Notes: a model not told the origin generated them from the sequence alone. Shown: positions 8,282 through 17,515, numbered from the stretch's first letter. The stretch is DNA of 64,000 bases from Amycolatopsis alba DSM 44262 (GCF_000384215.1 NZ_KB913032.1:7711605-7775604); one strand, 5' to 3'. Program-made: numbers and translations.

Positions 8282-9660
8282 GGTGGCGTGCGGAGTGGTT
8301 CGGGGGCGGGACACGAAAGGGTGGTTCGCGGCGGCGGTCCGGTGTTGTCGCGGATCGGCCGTGTTGTACTGGGGCCGCAGTCGAGGTGCGCGCCTCTTCG
8401 TCAGTTCGGTCCGGGTCCGTTACCGGTGCGGGCGGGTCGGTGGTATCGCCTGGTCGCGGTGGCGTCGGCGTCCGTTGTTCCGGGGTACGGGTCCGAGCCG
8501 ATCCGTAGACGGCCGCAGCATCCTCGCGTTCGCGCGATGCTGGTCGGCCAGACCAGGAGAGTGCCGGATGACACCAGACACCGATTCCCCGCCGGTCAGC
8601 GGTCGTTCCGCCGGGCGGCGGTGGGCGCTGCTCGCCGTCGCCGCGGCGGTGACCACCGCCGGCGTCGTCGCCGTCCCGCCGACAGCCCACGCCGCGGACG
8701 CCCGGACCTACAACCGGCCCGGGCAATACACCTTCACTGTGCCCGCCGGGGTCACCGCGCTCACCGTGCGCGTATGGGGAGGCGGAGGCGCCGGAGGCAC
8801 CGGCGGGCCCGATTACGACGAAGGCACAGCCGTTCACTCCGAGCGAGCCGCCGGCGGCGGAGGCGGCGGAGGCGGCGGCGGCAGCTACCTCGAATGCACG
8901 CTGACCGGGATCAACCCCGGACAGCGCTACACCGTGACCGTCGGCGCCCCCGGCACACCTGAGCTGGCCAATGGCGTGCAGGAGCGCCTTCGCCGTATCA
9001 TCGATTCGCTCCGGTCCGGCGCCATCACTCGTGCCGTCAAGGACCTTCTATTGATTCTGCGCAGTGCGCTTCCCAGTGCGCTTCCCATTGCCCGACAGGC
9101 TCTGACACTCGTACTAAGTGGCGATATCGATCGTGCTGTCGCCCTGCTCACCGCGTTCGTCGTGGGCGGGGACCTGGCGGGCGGCGGCAGCGCCGTGGTC
9201 GATGCCGGTAACCCCGCCACCGCGGTCCGCGCCCCGGGCGGCCACCCCGCAGCCAACGGGCACCAAGCCGCGAACAAGACCGGCGGACCGGGCGGACCCG
9301 GCGGGACCGGTGCCACCGCGCCGACGTGCACCGGTGCCGGCGAGGCCATCGCGACTGTGGTCAACACGGTCTCCGGTGGCAACGGCGGCACGGGCGGAAA
9401 CGGCACCGCCGGGTCCCGTGGCAACGGCGGCGCAGGCGGAACCGGCGGTACCGGCTTCGACGGCGTGGGCGGCGGAGGCGGCGGAGGCGGCGGAGCCGGC
9501 ACCCACGACGGCTTCGGCGGAAGGGGCGGAGCCGGAACCGACCAGGGTGAAGACGGCTACGCCGGAACGCAGACTGAGCAGGCCAAAGGCGCCGCCGGAT
9601 CCCCTGGGCGGGTAGTCCTCACCTGGTAACCGCCCATCCCCTACCCGGGTCGGCGGTGCC
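8282..9660 (+). repeat. Dispersed duplication copy 1 (glycine-rich gene with upstream region)
   Basis: This stretch, including about 285 bp upstream of the glycine-rich gene at 8568, is closely similar to 29783-31145. Even non-coding blocks such as GTGGCG...GGGACACGAAAGGGTG and the segment reading CCGTGTTGTACTGG are shared. The similarity ends shortly after the stop codons, at the terminator hairpins. Confidence 0.8.
8568..9629 (+). CDS. Secreted glycine-rich protein, paralogue of 30075
   Basis: 353 residues. The signal peptide is RRWALLAVAAAVTTAGVVAV with a likely cleavage after AHA (about residue 43). It is followed by QYTFTVPAGVTALTVRVWGG, a Gly-rich block, and a central non-Gly segment of about 90 residues rich in Arg, Leu and Ile (about 140-210). 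A second Gly-rich block follows and the protein ends at GRVVLTW. The central helical segment, present also in the 30075 paralogue but not in 5581, could be a partner-binding module. The ATG at 8568 was chosen over earlier frame openings because it has an AGGAG site and gives a clean signal peptide. A hairpin terminator follows at 9650. Function unknown. Confidence 0.75.
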   Translation: MTPDTDSPPVSGRSAGRRWALLAVAAAVTTAGVVAVPPTAHAADARTYNRPGQYTFTVPAGVTALTVRVWGGGGAGGTGGPDYDEGTAVHSERAAGGGGGGGGGGSYLECTLTGINPGQRYTVTVGAPGTPELANGVQERLRRIIDSLRSGAITRAVKDLLLILRSALPSALPIARQALTLVLSGDIDRAVALLTAFVVGGDLAGGGSAVVDAGNPATAVRAPGGHPAANGHQAANKTGGPGGPGGTGATAPTCTGAGEAIATVVNTVSGGNGGTGGNGTAGSRGNGGAGGTGGTGFDGVGGGGGGGGGAGTHDGFGGRGGAGTDQGEDGYAGTQTEQAKGAAGSPGRVVLTW

Positions 9661-9682
9661 CGGCAGCACGCCGCACCGCCGA
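9650..9682. terminator. Terminator hairpin after glycine-rich gene
   Basis: A 10-bp perfect stem (TCGGCGGTGC with its complement) around a 13-base loop, 20 bp after the stop at 9629. An analogous hairpin follows the paralogous gene at 31134. Confidence 0.65.
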
Positions 9683-9759
9683 TCCGGACACCGCCCTCCC
9701 GCCCCGAAACCTGGCGGCCGTCCAGCGCCCCGAACGTAAGAGATATCCCGTGAGTTCCG

Positions 9760-9807
9760 GGGTTCCTCGGTGGGGACGCGAGGGTCTGTTCCGCCCAGGA
9801 CCAGGGC
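9760..9807 (+). repeat. Left terminal inverted repeat (48 bp)
   Basis: Pairs with 12931-12978 in inverse orientation. The outermost 11 bases (GGGTTCCTCGG) and the innermost 20 (GTTCCGCCCAGGACCAGGGC) are identical between arms; five mismatches lie between. Confidence 0.85.
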
Positions 9808-9859
9808 GTTCCCACTCCTTTGGGTGATCATCTGCGGTTCTGACTCAACTTCAGCCTAG

Positions 9860-10996
9860 GTGAACCGATCTCGGAGAGGTCGAGTATCACGCATCTGGAC
9901 TGAAGACGAGGAGACGCGGTTGACCCTGGCGGTGGTTCGGGACCTGCGTGAGCTGCGGCCGCCGGCGAATCCGGACGAGCTGGCGCAGCTGGAGACCGAC
10001 GTGCTGGCCGGATTCGTGCTCGCCCGCGCCTCGGCCGGACTGGCGGACGGCACGATCAGCTCGGACGTCGGGCATCTGGAACAGGTGCGCACCTGGTTCG
10101 GGAAACCGTTGTGGGACATGGAACCCACCGACGCCGACGCCTACTTCGGCAAGACGCTGCGCCAGGCCGCAAAGGGCGCCCGGCTGGCCCGGTCGCAGGC
10201 GATGACCACGTTCTTCGCCTACCTCGAGTTGCGGCACAAGGTCGAGATCCACGCGGCCACCGGCCGGATCGTCGAGTGCCCGATCGACGAGATGAACAAA
10301 CCCCGCGGCCGAAAGCAGGCCGCGCTGCGGATCCCGCCCACCGACGCCGAGGTCACCACCCTGTTCAGCGGGTGGCGCGAGGAGCTGATCACCTGCCGGA
10401 AGTTCGCGCCGTCCGCCCGCAACTATGTCGCGGCGAAGCTGATGTCCCTGGTCGGGCTGCGGATCAACGAGGCCCGCAACCTGGACCTGGCGGACGTGAA
10501 GTGGCACCTCGGCAAGTTCGGCAAGCTGCACGTCCGCGTCGGCAAGGGCGCCCGCGGCAGCGGGCCGCGCGAGCGGATGGTCCCGCTGATCAACGGCGCC
10601 GATCGGCTGCTGCGCTGGTTCATCGAAGACGTCTGGGGCCACTTCGGCGACGACCACACCCGCCCGGACGCGCCGCTGCTGCCCTCGGAGCGCAAGAACG
10701 CCGACGGCAGCTGCAAACGGATCGGCGACGATGCCCTGCGCGCCGGGCTCGCCGAAGCGACCGAGGCTCACCTGCCGAACTGGGCGGGATTGCTGACGCC
10801 GCATGTATTGCGGCATTTCTGCGCCAGCGATCTCTATCTGTCCGGGTTGGACTTGATCTCCATCCAGGAGCTCCTCGGGCACGCTTGGATCGCCTCGACT
10901 CTGAATTACGTTCACGTGCACCGCAGCCGGATCGAAGAAGCCTGGCTCGCCGGCCAGCAACGCGCCGCGCAGCGGCTGGGAGGACTGCTGTCATGA
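9860..10996 (+). CDS. Tyrosine recombinase/integrase
   Basis: 378 residues with a SAM-like N-terminal core-binding domain (about 40-150) and a C-terminal catalytic domain. The catalytic set is visible: Arg201 in GLRINEA, His315 and Arg318 in HVLRH, His341 in LLGHAW, and nucleophile Tyr350 in STLNYVHVH. This is the full set expected for site-specific tyrosine recombinases, so the protein looks active. The GTG at 9860 gives the longest frame; an internal TTG near 9920 is an alternative. Its stop overlaps the next start (ATGA at 10993). It should catalyse strand exchange at the element ends, probably with the downstream partners. Confidence 0.88.
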   Translation: MNRSRRGRVSRIWTEDEETRLTLAVVRDLRELRPPANPDELAQLETDVLAGFVLARASAGLADGTISSDVGHLEQVRTWFGKPLWDMEPTDADAYFGKTLRQAAKGARLARSQAMTTFFAYLELRHKVEIHAATGRIVECPIDEMNKPRGRKQAALRIPPTDAEVTTLFSGWREELITCRKFAPSARNYVAAKLMSLVGLRINEARNLDLADVKWHLGKFGKLHVRVGKGARGSGPRERMVPLINGADRLLRWFIEDVWGHFGDDHTRPDAPLLPSERKNADGSCKRIGDDALRAGLAEATEAHLPNWAGLLTPHVLRHFCASDLYLSGLDLISIQELLGHAWIASTLNYVHVHRSRIEEAWLAGQQRAAQRLGGLLS

Positions 10997-11316
10997 AGTG
11001 GAACCTGCGCCTGGCCGCGGCGAACCGCGGCATCTGGAAGGCCAGCGAGCTGCAGCGCATGCTCGCCGAACGCGGCCTGGTGATCTCCGCAGGGAAGATG
11101 TCCGGCCTGTGGTCCGGCAACCCGGCCAGCATCAAACTCGACGACCTCGACGTGATCTGCGCCGTCCTCGGCTGTCCGATCAGCGACGTGCTCATCCCCG
11201 AGCCGGAGAAGGTTCCCCAACCCGGCGCCCAGGAGACGACGGCCACTGCGACCGGCAGCGACGGGGCCGTCGTGACACCGAAGCGCCGCGACGGCCGCTC
11301 GCTGCCACCGGAATGA
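10993..11316 (+). CDS. Small helix-turn-helix protein of recombinase cassette
   Basis: 107 residues. The N-terminal 70 residues form an XRE-type helix-turn-helix (ELQRMLAERGLVISAGKMSG, then LDDLDVICAVLGCPISDVL), followed by a Pro/Thr-rich basic tail. It overlaps the recombinase stop and the next start by ATGA at both ends, indicating a translationally coupled three-gene unit. It is likely a DNA-binding accessory or regulatory factor for recombination; this role is inferred from position. Confidence 0.75.
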   Translation: MKWNLRLAAANRGIWKASELQRMLAERGLVISAGKMSGLWSGNPASIKLDDLDVICAVLGCPISDVLIPEPEKVPQPGAQETTATATGSDGAVVTPKRRDGRSLPPE

Positions 11317-12912
11317 CGACGAGGAGCTGCATCCGCGGTGCGGTGCGCACTTGCGCGAGCTGCTTGGCTTGGGGCCGCACCATGACACGTGAGCTCTGCT
11401 TGGCCTGCTACCTGTTCGGCCGGAAACACACCGTCGGCGAGTGCGCTGGATGCGGCCGCCGGGAGCCATTGCGCACGCAGTACTGCCGGTTGTGCTGGTG
11501 CCAGGCACGGCTGCTGGCCCGCGAGAGCGATGAGCCAGTCGGGCTGGCGAAACCCAGCAGTCACCTGCGGCGCGTCCAGCACCATCAGCTGTTCTTCGCC
11601 AACATGCTCTCCACACGCGGCGCGTCGACGACACCGCCACGAACGCGCGGACGGCGCGGCCGGCCGCGCAAATAGCCACCGCGTCCAGCGGCCCGTCCGG
11701 CGGCCGGGTGGGTTCAGCCCTTCCTGTTCGACAACCTTCGACGGGACTACACCCGATTCAACGAACAGACCGATGTGAACCGCAACAACCCTTGGCTGGC
11801 TTGGGGTTTGCACCTCGCCTACCAGCTCGGCGAGAGTCGCGGCTGGGGCGCGACGGTTCGCGCGGATGCCGATCGGGTCCTCACCATCCTGCTGTCCCGC
11901 CACCGCGACGGCGACGTGGTTCGCCACTCCGACATGCATGACCGCCGCCATGCGCACGCGCAAGCTCACCACGGAACGCGCCGCCGACGTGCTGGCCGAG
12001 ATGGGTGTCCTCGTCGACGATCGACGGTGCTCCTTCGAGGACTGGTTGCAGGGCAAGCTCGCCGGGCTCGCGCCCGGCATCGCTCGCGAAGTCGAGTCCT
12101 GGCTGCGGACACTGCACAAAGGCGGCCCCCGCAGCCGCGCCCGCGACATCAACACCGTTCGTCACTACGGCGGCTGTCTGCGCCCGGCCCTGCTGGAGTG
12201 GTCGGGTCGCTACGACCACCTCCGCGAGGTCACCCGAGACGATGTCCTCGCTGCCCTCGACACAGCCCAAGGCTCGTCCCGCCAACACCTCCTGATCGCG
12301 TTGCGGTCGCTGTTCGGCCTGCTGAAGAAGAACGGGGTGGTCTTCCGCAATCCGACCGCACACATCCGGGTCGGCCAGCGACTCTCCAGGCTCATCCAGC
12401 CGCTCGGTGACGACCAGATTGAGCGGACGGTCACCGTCGCCACCCGGCCCGCCGACCGGCTGATCATCGCCCTGGCAGCCATCCAGGCCGCCCGCGCCGG
12501 CGCGATCCGCGCCATGCAGCTGGACGACGTCGACATCGGCGACCGCCGACTCACCATCGCAGGCCGCACCCGGCCGCTCGATGACCTCACCCGCCAAGCT
12601 CTCTTGACCTGGCTGAACTACCGCCGCGCACGATGGCCCAACACCGCCAACCCGCACCTGCTGATCAACCAACGAACCGCCTCGGAGACAGGCCCGGTCA
12701 GCGGACATTGGATCCACCTCGGATTCCGCGGACAGGCAGCCACCATCGAGCGGATGCGCGTCGACCGGCAACTCGAGGAAGCCCTCACCCACGGGCCGGA
12801 CCCTCTGCACCTGGCCGTCGTCTTCGGCCTCGACCCGAAAACCGCCATCCGCTACGCCGACTCGGCCCGGCAACTGTTGGAAACCGTGATCGAGTGCGAC
12901 ACTCCGGGTTGA
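11313..12912 (+). pseudogene. Large zinc-ribbon integrase-like protein, broken by an amber codon and a frameshift
   Basis: Part 1 (from the ATG at 11313) has Cys-rich zinc-ribbon segments CASCLAW, CLACYLF, CAGCGRR and CRLCWCQ. An in-frame TAG at 11673-11675 interrupts it. The same frame then continues PPRPAARPAAGWVQPFLFDN and LTNPWLAW-like NRNNPWLAWGLHLAYQL up to VRHSDM. A frameshift near 11940 leads to MRTRKLTTERAADVLAEMG and on to the end at 12912 (RPLDDLTRQALLTWLNYRRA, ALTHGPDPLHLAVVFGLD, TAIRYADSARQLL). Actinomycete integrase-like proteins of about 550-600 residues run through all three parts in one frame. The C-terminal domain lacks a clear HxxR...Y set. Inactive as read unless the amber codon is suppressed and the shift is a sequencing error. 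Confidence 0.75.
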
Positions 12913-12930
12913 GCCGAACTCACGGGTCGA

Positions 12931-12978
12931 GCCCTGGTCCTGGGCGGAACGGACCCTTGGGTTCCCGCCGAGGAACCC
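12931..12978 (-). repeat. Right terminal inverted repeat (48 bp)
   Basis: Inverse partner of 9760-9807. It begins 18 bp after the last stop codon of the integrase-like gene. Confidence 0.85.
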
Positions 12979-13094
12979 TCACTTGCGCTGAACCCACGGC
13001 GGCCTCGGGGGCGCCGTAGTATCCGCCGAAATCGGGCGGACATGAGTGGGTAGGCTTCTGAGCTGGAGATCTGTGGGGGCAGGCCCTGGAGTCC

Positions 13095-13837
13095 GTGGTT
13101 GGCGACGCTGGTGTTCGCGACGAGGAGCTGGAGCGTCCGCAGGGCTTTCCGGAGATCGACCGGGACGAGCTGTTCAGGTTCTTCACCCTTACTTCGGCGG
13201 ATGTCGCGTTCGTCGATCCAGGCCGGGGTCGTGGTCAGGCTGATCGACTCGGTTTGTCTGTCGCGCTGTGTTCGTTGCCGTGGCTGGGGTTCGTGCCGGA
13301 CAAGGTGTCGTCGGTGCCGCCGGTGGTGGTGGCGCGGCTGGCTGATCAGCTCGGTGTCGATCCGAACGTCCTGCGGCCCTATGGTCGGCGGACGAAGACC
13401 CGGACTGAGCATTTACGGCTCGTCACGAAATATCTGGGTGGCGGCTGCCGACGACGTTGGAACTGAAGGAGCTGGACGAGTTCCTGCTGGCGCGGGCGTT
13501 GGAGCACGACTCGCCGACGTCGCTGTTCCGGTTGGCGTGTGAGTACCCCGATCTCGGCGCGGGTGATCCGGCCGGGCCCGGTGACGGTGGTCGAGCGGGT
13601 CGCGCGCCCGCGCCGAAGCGCCGCGGGAACGTATGACCGGCTGGCGCCCGAGTTCACCGACGCGCGGTGCGCCGCGCCGGATGGGCTGCCGGCGGTGGAT
13701 CCGGAGATCGAGACGTCGCGGTTACGGTGGCTAGCGACCGGCCCGGTGGAGGCCTCGCCGACGGCGGTAAAGGCGGAGGTCCACGAAGCTGACGTTCCTA
13801 CGTTCGCTGGGCGCGGACACCCTGGATTTGATTGGGA
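13095..13837 (+). pseudogene. Tn3-family transposase remnant (DUF4158 N-terminal region)
   Basis: The frame from 13095 gives DELFRFFTLTSADVAFVDPG, RLGLSVALCSLPWLGFVPDK, PPVVVARLADQLGVDP and YGRRTKTRTEHLRLVTKYLG, the standard start of Tn3-type TnpA. Frameshifts follow to ELKELDEFLLARALEHDSPT and then RLAPEFTDARCAAPDGLPAV, RLRWLATGPVEASPTAVKAE and LRSLGADTLDL. The match then ends at about 13837. Less than a third of the roughly 1000-residue transposase remains, and no catalytic domain is visible. Confidence 0.8.
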
Positions 13838-14049
13838 AGGCACCGGTTCAACATGCTACTGCTTTCAACAAGCACAGACCTCGTCAGTACTTCCACCGAA
13901 TGCTGATCAATGGCTTAACTAGATCAAGGCTCATCAGCGGACAGCATCCGCAGCTTGATGACTGCCCCCGTACTCCTCTTGCTCTGATAACGGGTCAGGA
14001 ACGTCCGTATTTCTCATCTGTGCTCGCAGACCGACTCAAAGGCAGGATC

Positions 14050-14450
14050 ATGACGATCGATCACGGCCCCACGGTGCGCGCCGACCTCGAGAAGGCCGCC
14101 TTCGAGTACTACGACGACAAACGCGACGATCCCCTCAACCTCGATCTCGGCAGCACCGACGGCTACCACCACCACTTCGCCGTGGGCGATGTCGATCGCA
14201 CCGTCCTCACACTGGACGGCGACGCCCGTGAGGAGGCCATCAACCTCGAACTGCACCGCATGGAGACCCGGCAGGTCAACGTCCTCGCTGAGGCACTTGG
14301 TGAGGTGCCAGCCACGGCTCGCCTCCTCAACGAAGGCTCCGGCCGCGGCGGCACCGCTCATCGGATCCCGGCACGCACAACCAGCACTTCCACCGTGGGC
14401 TCAGCGTGGCTGAGGTCGCCTCACGCCCGCATTGTCGCTCGGTAGTGGAA
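14050..14450 (+). pseudogene. Prenyl-diphosphate methyltransferase remnant
   Basis: The ATG at 14050 opens a frame with YYDDKRDDPLNLDLGSTDGY, HHFAVGDVDRTVL, ELHRMETRQVN and LLNEGSGRGGTAHRI, a homologue of the first 110 residues of the methyltransferase at 1-852, including the glycine motif. A frameshift near 14365 is needed to continue as GTHNQHFHRGLSVAEVASR. After that the homology is lost and the sequence runs into the next prenyl synthase remnant. The catalytic NNES region and C-terminal half are gone. Confidence 0.8.
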
Positions 14451-14456
14451 GGCATG

Positions 14457-15497
14457 AGGACGATGAGCATCGCACTGATCCGTAGCCGCCATGAGGACGA
14501 CACCCCCTGTACGCTGGCCGACTGTCAGGAGATCACCCGTCCCGCGTTACGCGCGACTGTGGACAGCCTGCCCGCCCCGATCCGATACGTCGCCGGCTAC
14601 CACCTCGGCTGGTACGACACCCATGGCCAGCCCACCACCCTCGGCGCCAATGGCGGTGGGGGGTGGGAAGATGATCCGCTCCGCTCTTACCCTGCTGTCC
14701 GCCCACGCGCTATCGGCGGCGGTGGCGGTGGAACTGGTGCACAACTTCTCGCTACTGCACGACGACATCATGGACGGCGACCGTCTGCGTCGGCATCATC
14801 CCACTGCCTGGACGGTGTTCGGCATTCCCGCCGCGCTTCTCGCGGGGGACGCGCTGCTGGCTCTAGCTCTGCAAGTAGTGTCCGACGACCACCGCCCCGG
14901 TGATGCCCTGGGCATCCAAATACTGGCCGCGGCACTGGGACGGTTGATGGACGGCCAGAACGCGACACCGATTTCCCCCATCGCGACCGGGTGAATCTGG
15001 TCGAGTGCCAGGAGATGGCCGCCGGCAAGACAGCGGCCCTGCTCAACGCCGCCTGTGGTTTGGGAGCATTGCTCGGCGGGGGCACCCCCGCTCAGGTCCA
15101 GTGCCTGCATCAGTCGGGGGAACACCTGGGGATGGCCTTCCAACTGGTCGATGACTTGCTCGGGATCTGGGCGGATCCGGCTGTGACCGGCAAGCCTGTC
15201 GGTGCGGATTTGGCCGTGCGTAGGAAGTCCCTGCCGGTGGTGGCGGCATTGGACTCCGCCACCGACGCCGGCGAAGAGCTGGCCGCGCTGTATCGGCTCG
15301 ACCGTCCCCTGTCTGCCAAGGAGATTGCACGCGCCACCGATCTGGTCGAACAGGCCGGCGGGCGATCATGGGCCCAACAACGGGCCGAATACCACCTGGA
15401 CCAGGCACTGCGATCACTGCGCCAGGCCGATCCGGCCCCGGTCGGGGCTACGGCGTTGTCCACATTGGCCGGGACTCTGGCCCACCGCGTTCGATGA
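14457..15497 (+). pseudogene. Polyprenyl diphosphate synthase with two frameshifts
   Basis: Three successive frames give one prenyl synthase. The first holds TLADCQEITRPALRATVDSL and YHLGWYDTHGQP. After a shift in the G-run near 14660 come KMIRSALTLLSAHAL, ELVHNFSLLHDDIMDGDRLR and FGIPAALLAGDALLALALQV. After a second shift near 14965 come VECQEMAAGKTAALLNAACG, FQLVDDLLGIWADPAVTGKP and the C-terminus at 15497. The first Asp-rich motif (DDIMD) and second (DDLLG) survive. It resembles the single-domain synthases found beside GPP-methyltransferase-type genes rather than the fused protein at 900. Not translatable as one protein without repair. Confidence 0.82.
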
Positions 15498-15548
15498 CGG
15501 GACACACCACAGCTCACACCACAGTGATCACGCTGTTAAAGGGTCTCT

Positions 15549-15725
15549 GTGACCACACCCACCCGTACCATTCTTCTGGCTGCGCTCCGATCATGGTGCG
15601 CCAGCGCGGGACGGGCGATAGCCGTCGTCGACCACGCACTGGGCCGGTGGCCGGACGCGACGGTGTACGTCCGCAAGCAGATCGTGCACGACTCCCACAT
15701 CATCGCCGAACTCGCTGCCAAAGGC
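15549..15725 (+). pseudogene. ispH: ispH (HMB-PP reductase) N-terminal fragment
   Basis: About 57 residues from a GTG: RTILLAALRSWCASAGRAIA, VDHALGRWPDATVYVRKQIV and HDSHIIAELAAKGVPF. These match the start of IspH, including the first cluster-binding cysteine and the YVRxxIVH segment, although the usual G-F/W-C context is altered to RSWC. The family normally has over 300 residues, so most of the gene is missing. Its presence shows that a dedicated MEP-pathway gene once sat in this terpene locus. Confidence 0.65.
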
Positions 15726-15741
15726 GTGCCATTCCCTGCCC

Positions 15742-15863
15742 GCTGTGGAGGCAGTCGTGCGCCACGCAACTGGACGGACCGGTGGTGGCGCCCGTGATAG
15801 CGGTGAAGGGCAAGGGATACCCGCGAGCGGAATCGTGCGGAGAAGACCGCCTGCACACCATCG
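15742..15863 (+). pseudogene. Probable dxs (1-deoxy-xylulose-5-phosphate synthase) internal fragment
   Basis: After the ispH fragment, another frame reads QLDGPVVAPVIAVKGKGYPR then AESCGEDRLHTIGV. This resembles the segment PVVxHVxTxKGxGYxPAExxxxxxHxxG of Dxs. Only about 40 residues match, with a frame change near 15770. Identity is inferred from this motif alone. Confidence 0.45.
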
Positions 15864-15923
15864 GCGTCACCGCCACCCTGTTGGCTGTGCTAGCGCAGCT
15901 GTTGACCCGGCGAGACCACCATC

Positions 15924-17406
15924 ATGAGCACTCTAACCGGGCCCGGCCAACACTTCACAGCTGCTTGATCTGTCGCCTTCCGTATACGACATCGCAGCGG
16001 TCTCCCTGGTGCCAGGCTCACAGCAGGATCCTTGTCTGAGGTGGCTGATGGATCACTCCACCGGCCCCTGGATTTGGGGAGCTGCCGCCACTTCCTGCTG
16101 GTACGACGCCTACTTGTCCACGAACGCCGTCGCCGTAGCGCTATATAATGCCGGTGAGCACAAGGTCGCGGACAATGCACTCGCCGCTCTTGCAGACATC
16201 GTGCCGGCCCGTCCTTCTCAGGCCCCGGAAACACTGACATTCGGTGGCCTCGTGGAGGCGCTAGACCAGGTATGCAATGAGCGAGGGTGGCCTGCGGCGG
16301 CTCACCCGGCTCCTGTCCTGGCGATCGTTGGCCGCGAACGCGTGAAGTGGCAGCGGATGCGCTCGTGGCCCGAGTTCTACAACCCTTGGCTGTCCATCGC
16401 CGGCTACTGCGCCGAGCGCGTCTACCGGGACGAGGAAGTCGATCTTGACAGATTCCTCGACCAGTTTCAGGCGCCGAATGGCTCGATAGCGAACTCTCCC
16501 GCCGCGTCAGCTTTCTTCCTGCTGGAGACTGAACGACGCGGGCAGGCAATAGTGCCGGAGCGCGGAGCACGGTTGCGGCAGTACATCCACTCCCGAACCC
16601 CTGAGTCGATCGGATACCTGGATCACGTTCCCCACTTCGTCACCGCGTGGTCGGTAATGTTCGAAAACGAGGTCGAACATCCACTGGCCCACAGTCACCC
16701 CGCCATCGCCGAGCTGTGCCGCGAACTCGCCCATCCGTCAGGGTTGCTGTGCACGGTGGGCGCGACCACGATTCCCGGTGACACCGACAGCACGGCATGC
16801 GCCATGATTGCCGCGAGAATCATGGAACGGCCCACCCCCGCGACCAGCTCGCTGGACAGAATGTTCGACGCCAGCGAAGGCGCCTACCGGACCTTCTACT
16901 TCGAGCACGACCTGTCGCTCACCACCAACATTCACATGGCAGGACTCCTCGACCTCGATGGAGACCGCGACCGGCTCGCCATGTTGTTGGCCTGGCTGGA
17001 CCGTCAAACCGCTCACGAGAACACCACCTGCAAGTGGCATCTTTCTCCCGTCTACACAATGGGCGAGATGGCACGGGTGCTGGCCAGTGTCGATCACCCT
17101 GTTGCTCGTTCACTAGCCGCGGTGGCGGCACGACGCCTGCTGAACACACAGAACGGTGACGGCGGGTGGGGTCACCACGGATCGACGACCGAAGAAACCG
17201 CCTATAGCGTCCTCGGCGTCGCCTCCGTGATGCGCCACGGGCTCGTGACGCCCGACATCTCGCCCGCATTAGCACAGGCCCACATGTTCCTCACCACTCG
17301 AAACCCGGAACTGACACCTCTATGGCTTGGCAAGACCCTCTACTGCGTGCAACCGCTCGTCCCGATCCTCCGCACCGTGGCCACACAGCGCCTTGAACAG
17401 CTTTGA
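15924..17406 (+). pseudogene. Class II terpene cyclase (DxDxT type), frameshifted near its start
   Basis: The ATG at 15924 encodes MSTLTGPGQHFTAA before a stop at 15966. One base out of frame the protein continues LLDLSPSVYDIAAVSLVPGS and runs uninterrupted to 17406, so the original protein was about 490 residues. A long open frame from a GTG at 16009 (465 residues) lacks a ribosome site. Class II features are the acid motif PGDTDSTACA (DTDST at bases 16780-16794) and C-terminal QW-type repeats (TQNGDGGWGHHGSTTEETAY). DTDST resembles the DxDTT motif of drimenyl diphosphate-type cyclases rather than the DxDD of ent-CPP synthases; the middle catalytic Asp is retained. The shift affects only the first dozen codons, so a sequencing error or an alternative start could restore activity. 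Confidence 0.72.
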
Positions 17407-17448
17407 CGCTTTCCCGTTTCAACGGGCTGTCATGACATCGCCAGGCTG

Positions 17449-17515
17449 TGGGACGAAGTCACCCATGAAGAGCAAGTACACCGCACGGTGAACCATTCCC
17501 CTGCCAGCGCGACCA
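17449..17515 (+). repeat. Dispersed repeat copy 2, downstream of class II cyclase
   Basis: Partner of 5295-5360 on the same strand, 43 bp after the stop of the cyclase gene. Bases 17516-17791 beyond it hold no supported gene. Confidence 0.7.

Larger units (their letters stand above)
9760..12978. mobile_element. 3.2-kb recombinase element with 48-bp terminal inverted repeats
   Basis: Bounded by a 48-bp imperfect inverted repeat (9760-9807 and 12931-12978, 43 of 48 positions matching). Inside, all on the + strand and overlapping by ATGA, are a tyrosine recombinase, a small HTH protein and a large zinc-ribbon/integrase-like gene now broken. Nothing else is carried. Integrase-HTH-large integrase cassettes of this composition occur in actinomycetes; the long inverted repeats define the ends here. 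The large partner has an in-frame amber codon and a frameshift, so the copy is probably immobile. Confidence 0.75.

Noticed and set aside
9887..10960. A 357-codon minus-strand ORF across the tyrosine recombinase
   Set aside because: The plus-strand recombinase has a full catalytic residue set; the antisense frame has no recognisable domain.
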